NCBI GenBank assembly: GCA_937864385.1
Contig: CALMJN010000481.1
Location: 1-21,978 of the forward strand
Origin: an uncultured Methanosarcinales archaeon
GTDB lineage: Archaea; Halobacteriota; Methanosarcinia; Methanotrichales; Methanotrichaceae
DNA: 21,978 nt
Direction of reading: 5' to 3'
Below, piece by piece: positions 21,953 through 21,978 of this stretch (within the stretch, counting starts at the first letter, position 1; every line of letters starts with the position of its first letter). A model generated the notes under the pieces. The model worked only from the letters and a program-made list of their open reading frames with translations. It ran no database searches and was not told the DNA's origin. The position numbers and the translations under genes are program-made.

Positions 21953-21978
21953 ATGAAAGAGGTTGAGATTGCTTTTCC
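21953..21978 (+). CDS. Possible 5' end of a gene running off the window
   Basis: An ATG at 21953 begins MKEVEIAF and stays open to the right edge. It overlaps the stop of a 25-codon open frame from 21879 (ATGA overlap), and a TATA-like CTATAAATA lies at 21857-21865. Too little is visible to judge; apart from these elements, 21739-21952 shows no gene I can support. Confidence 0.2.

Overview
The window looks like a euryarchaeal, probably methanogen, chromosome; Methanothrix or another member of the Methanosarcinales is the best guess. The signs are a methanogen-type CobN-like protein with a C-terminal membrane anchor, archaeal TATA-like boxes 22-27 bases before several start codons that lack a leader, GGAGGTGAT-type ribosome binding sites on other genes, an archaeal beta-CASP nuclease, two DUF2202 proteins and stand-alone NifX-like domains. 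The genus is inferred from style and was not tested by search. No rRNA, tRNA, insertion sequence or CRISPR array was seen.

Layout. 1-3633: 3' part of a CobN-family protein that appears to act outside the membrane. 3681-3734: two DtxR-type iron boxes. 3763-6286: feoA, feoB and a DtxR/MntR-type repressor. 6376-8766: an ABC exporter ATPase, its ABC-2 permease and a SAM methyltransferase, tightly packed and preceded by a weaker iron-box-like palindrome. 8866-9198: CGGC-domain Cys protein. 9220-9852 (-): methyltransferase. 9964-11148 (-): Fsr-like MFS exporter. 11359-12210: third methyltransferase. 12277-13035: ZupT-like ZIP metal transporter. 13189-13839: secreted DUF2202 protein. 13851-14429: relic of a CDF transporter with a fused NifX-like domain. 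14553-15403: two overlapping NifX-like genes, the first with a Gly/Met/Arg repeat tail. 15574-16158: secreted protein of unknown function. 16233-17381 (-): DOMON plus DUF2202 lipoprotein. 17474-17875 (-): small ferritin-like protein. 17955-19083 (-): a GerW/YtfJ and DUF2953 gene pair. 19278-20138: eight-TPR protein. 20161-21711 (-): RNase J-like beta-CASP nuclease.

How the genes may work together. From 1 to about 17.9 kb nearly every second gene handles metal or redox cofactors: tetrapyrrole-chelatase-like protein, Feo iron import, iron repressor, ZIP importer, a CDF relic, NifX-like cofactor-binding domains, ferritin-like proteins and a DOMON (possibly haem-binding) lipoprotein. The most interesting proposal is that the anchored CobN-like protein, which carries many N-glycosylation sequons, works outside the cell on tetrapyrroles and feeds iron to the iron-box-controlled FeoAB system just downstream. 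A second notable point is the DOMON-DUF2202 fusion lying near a stand-alone secreted DUF2202 paralogue. A third is the archaeal GerW/DUF2953 pair, known from Bacillus as ytfJ/ytfI.
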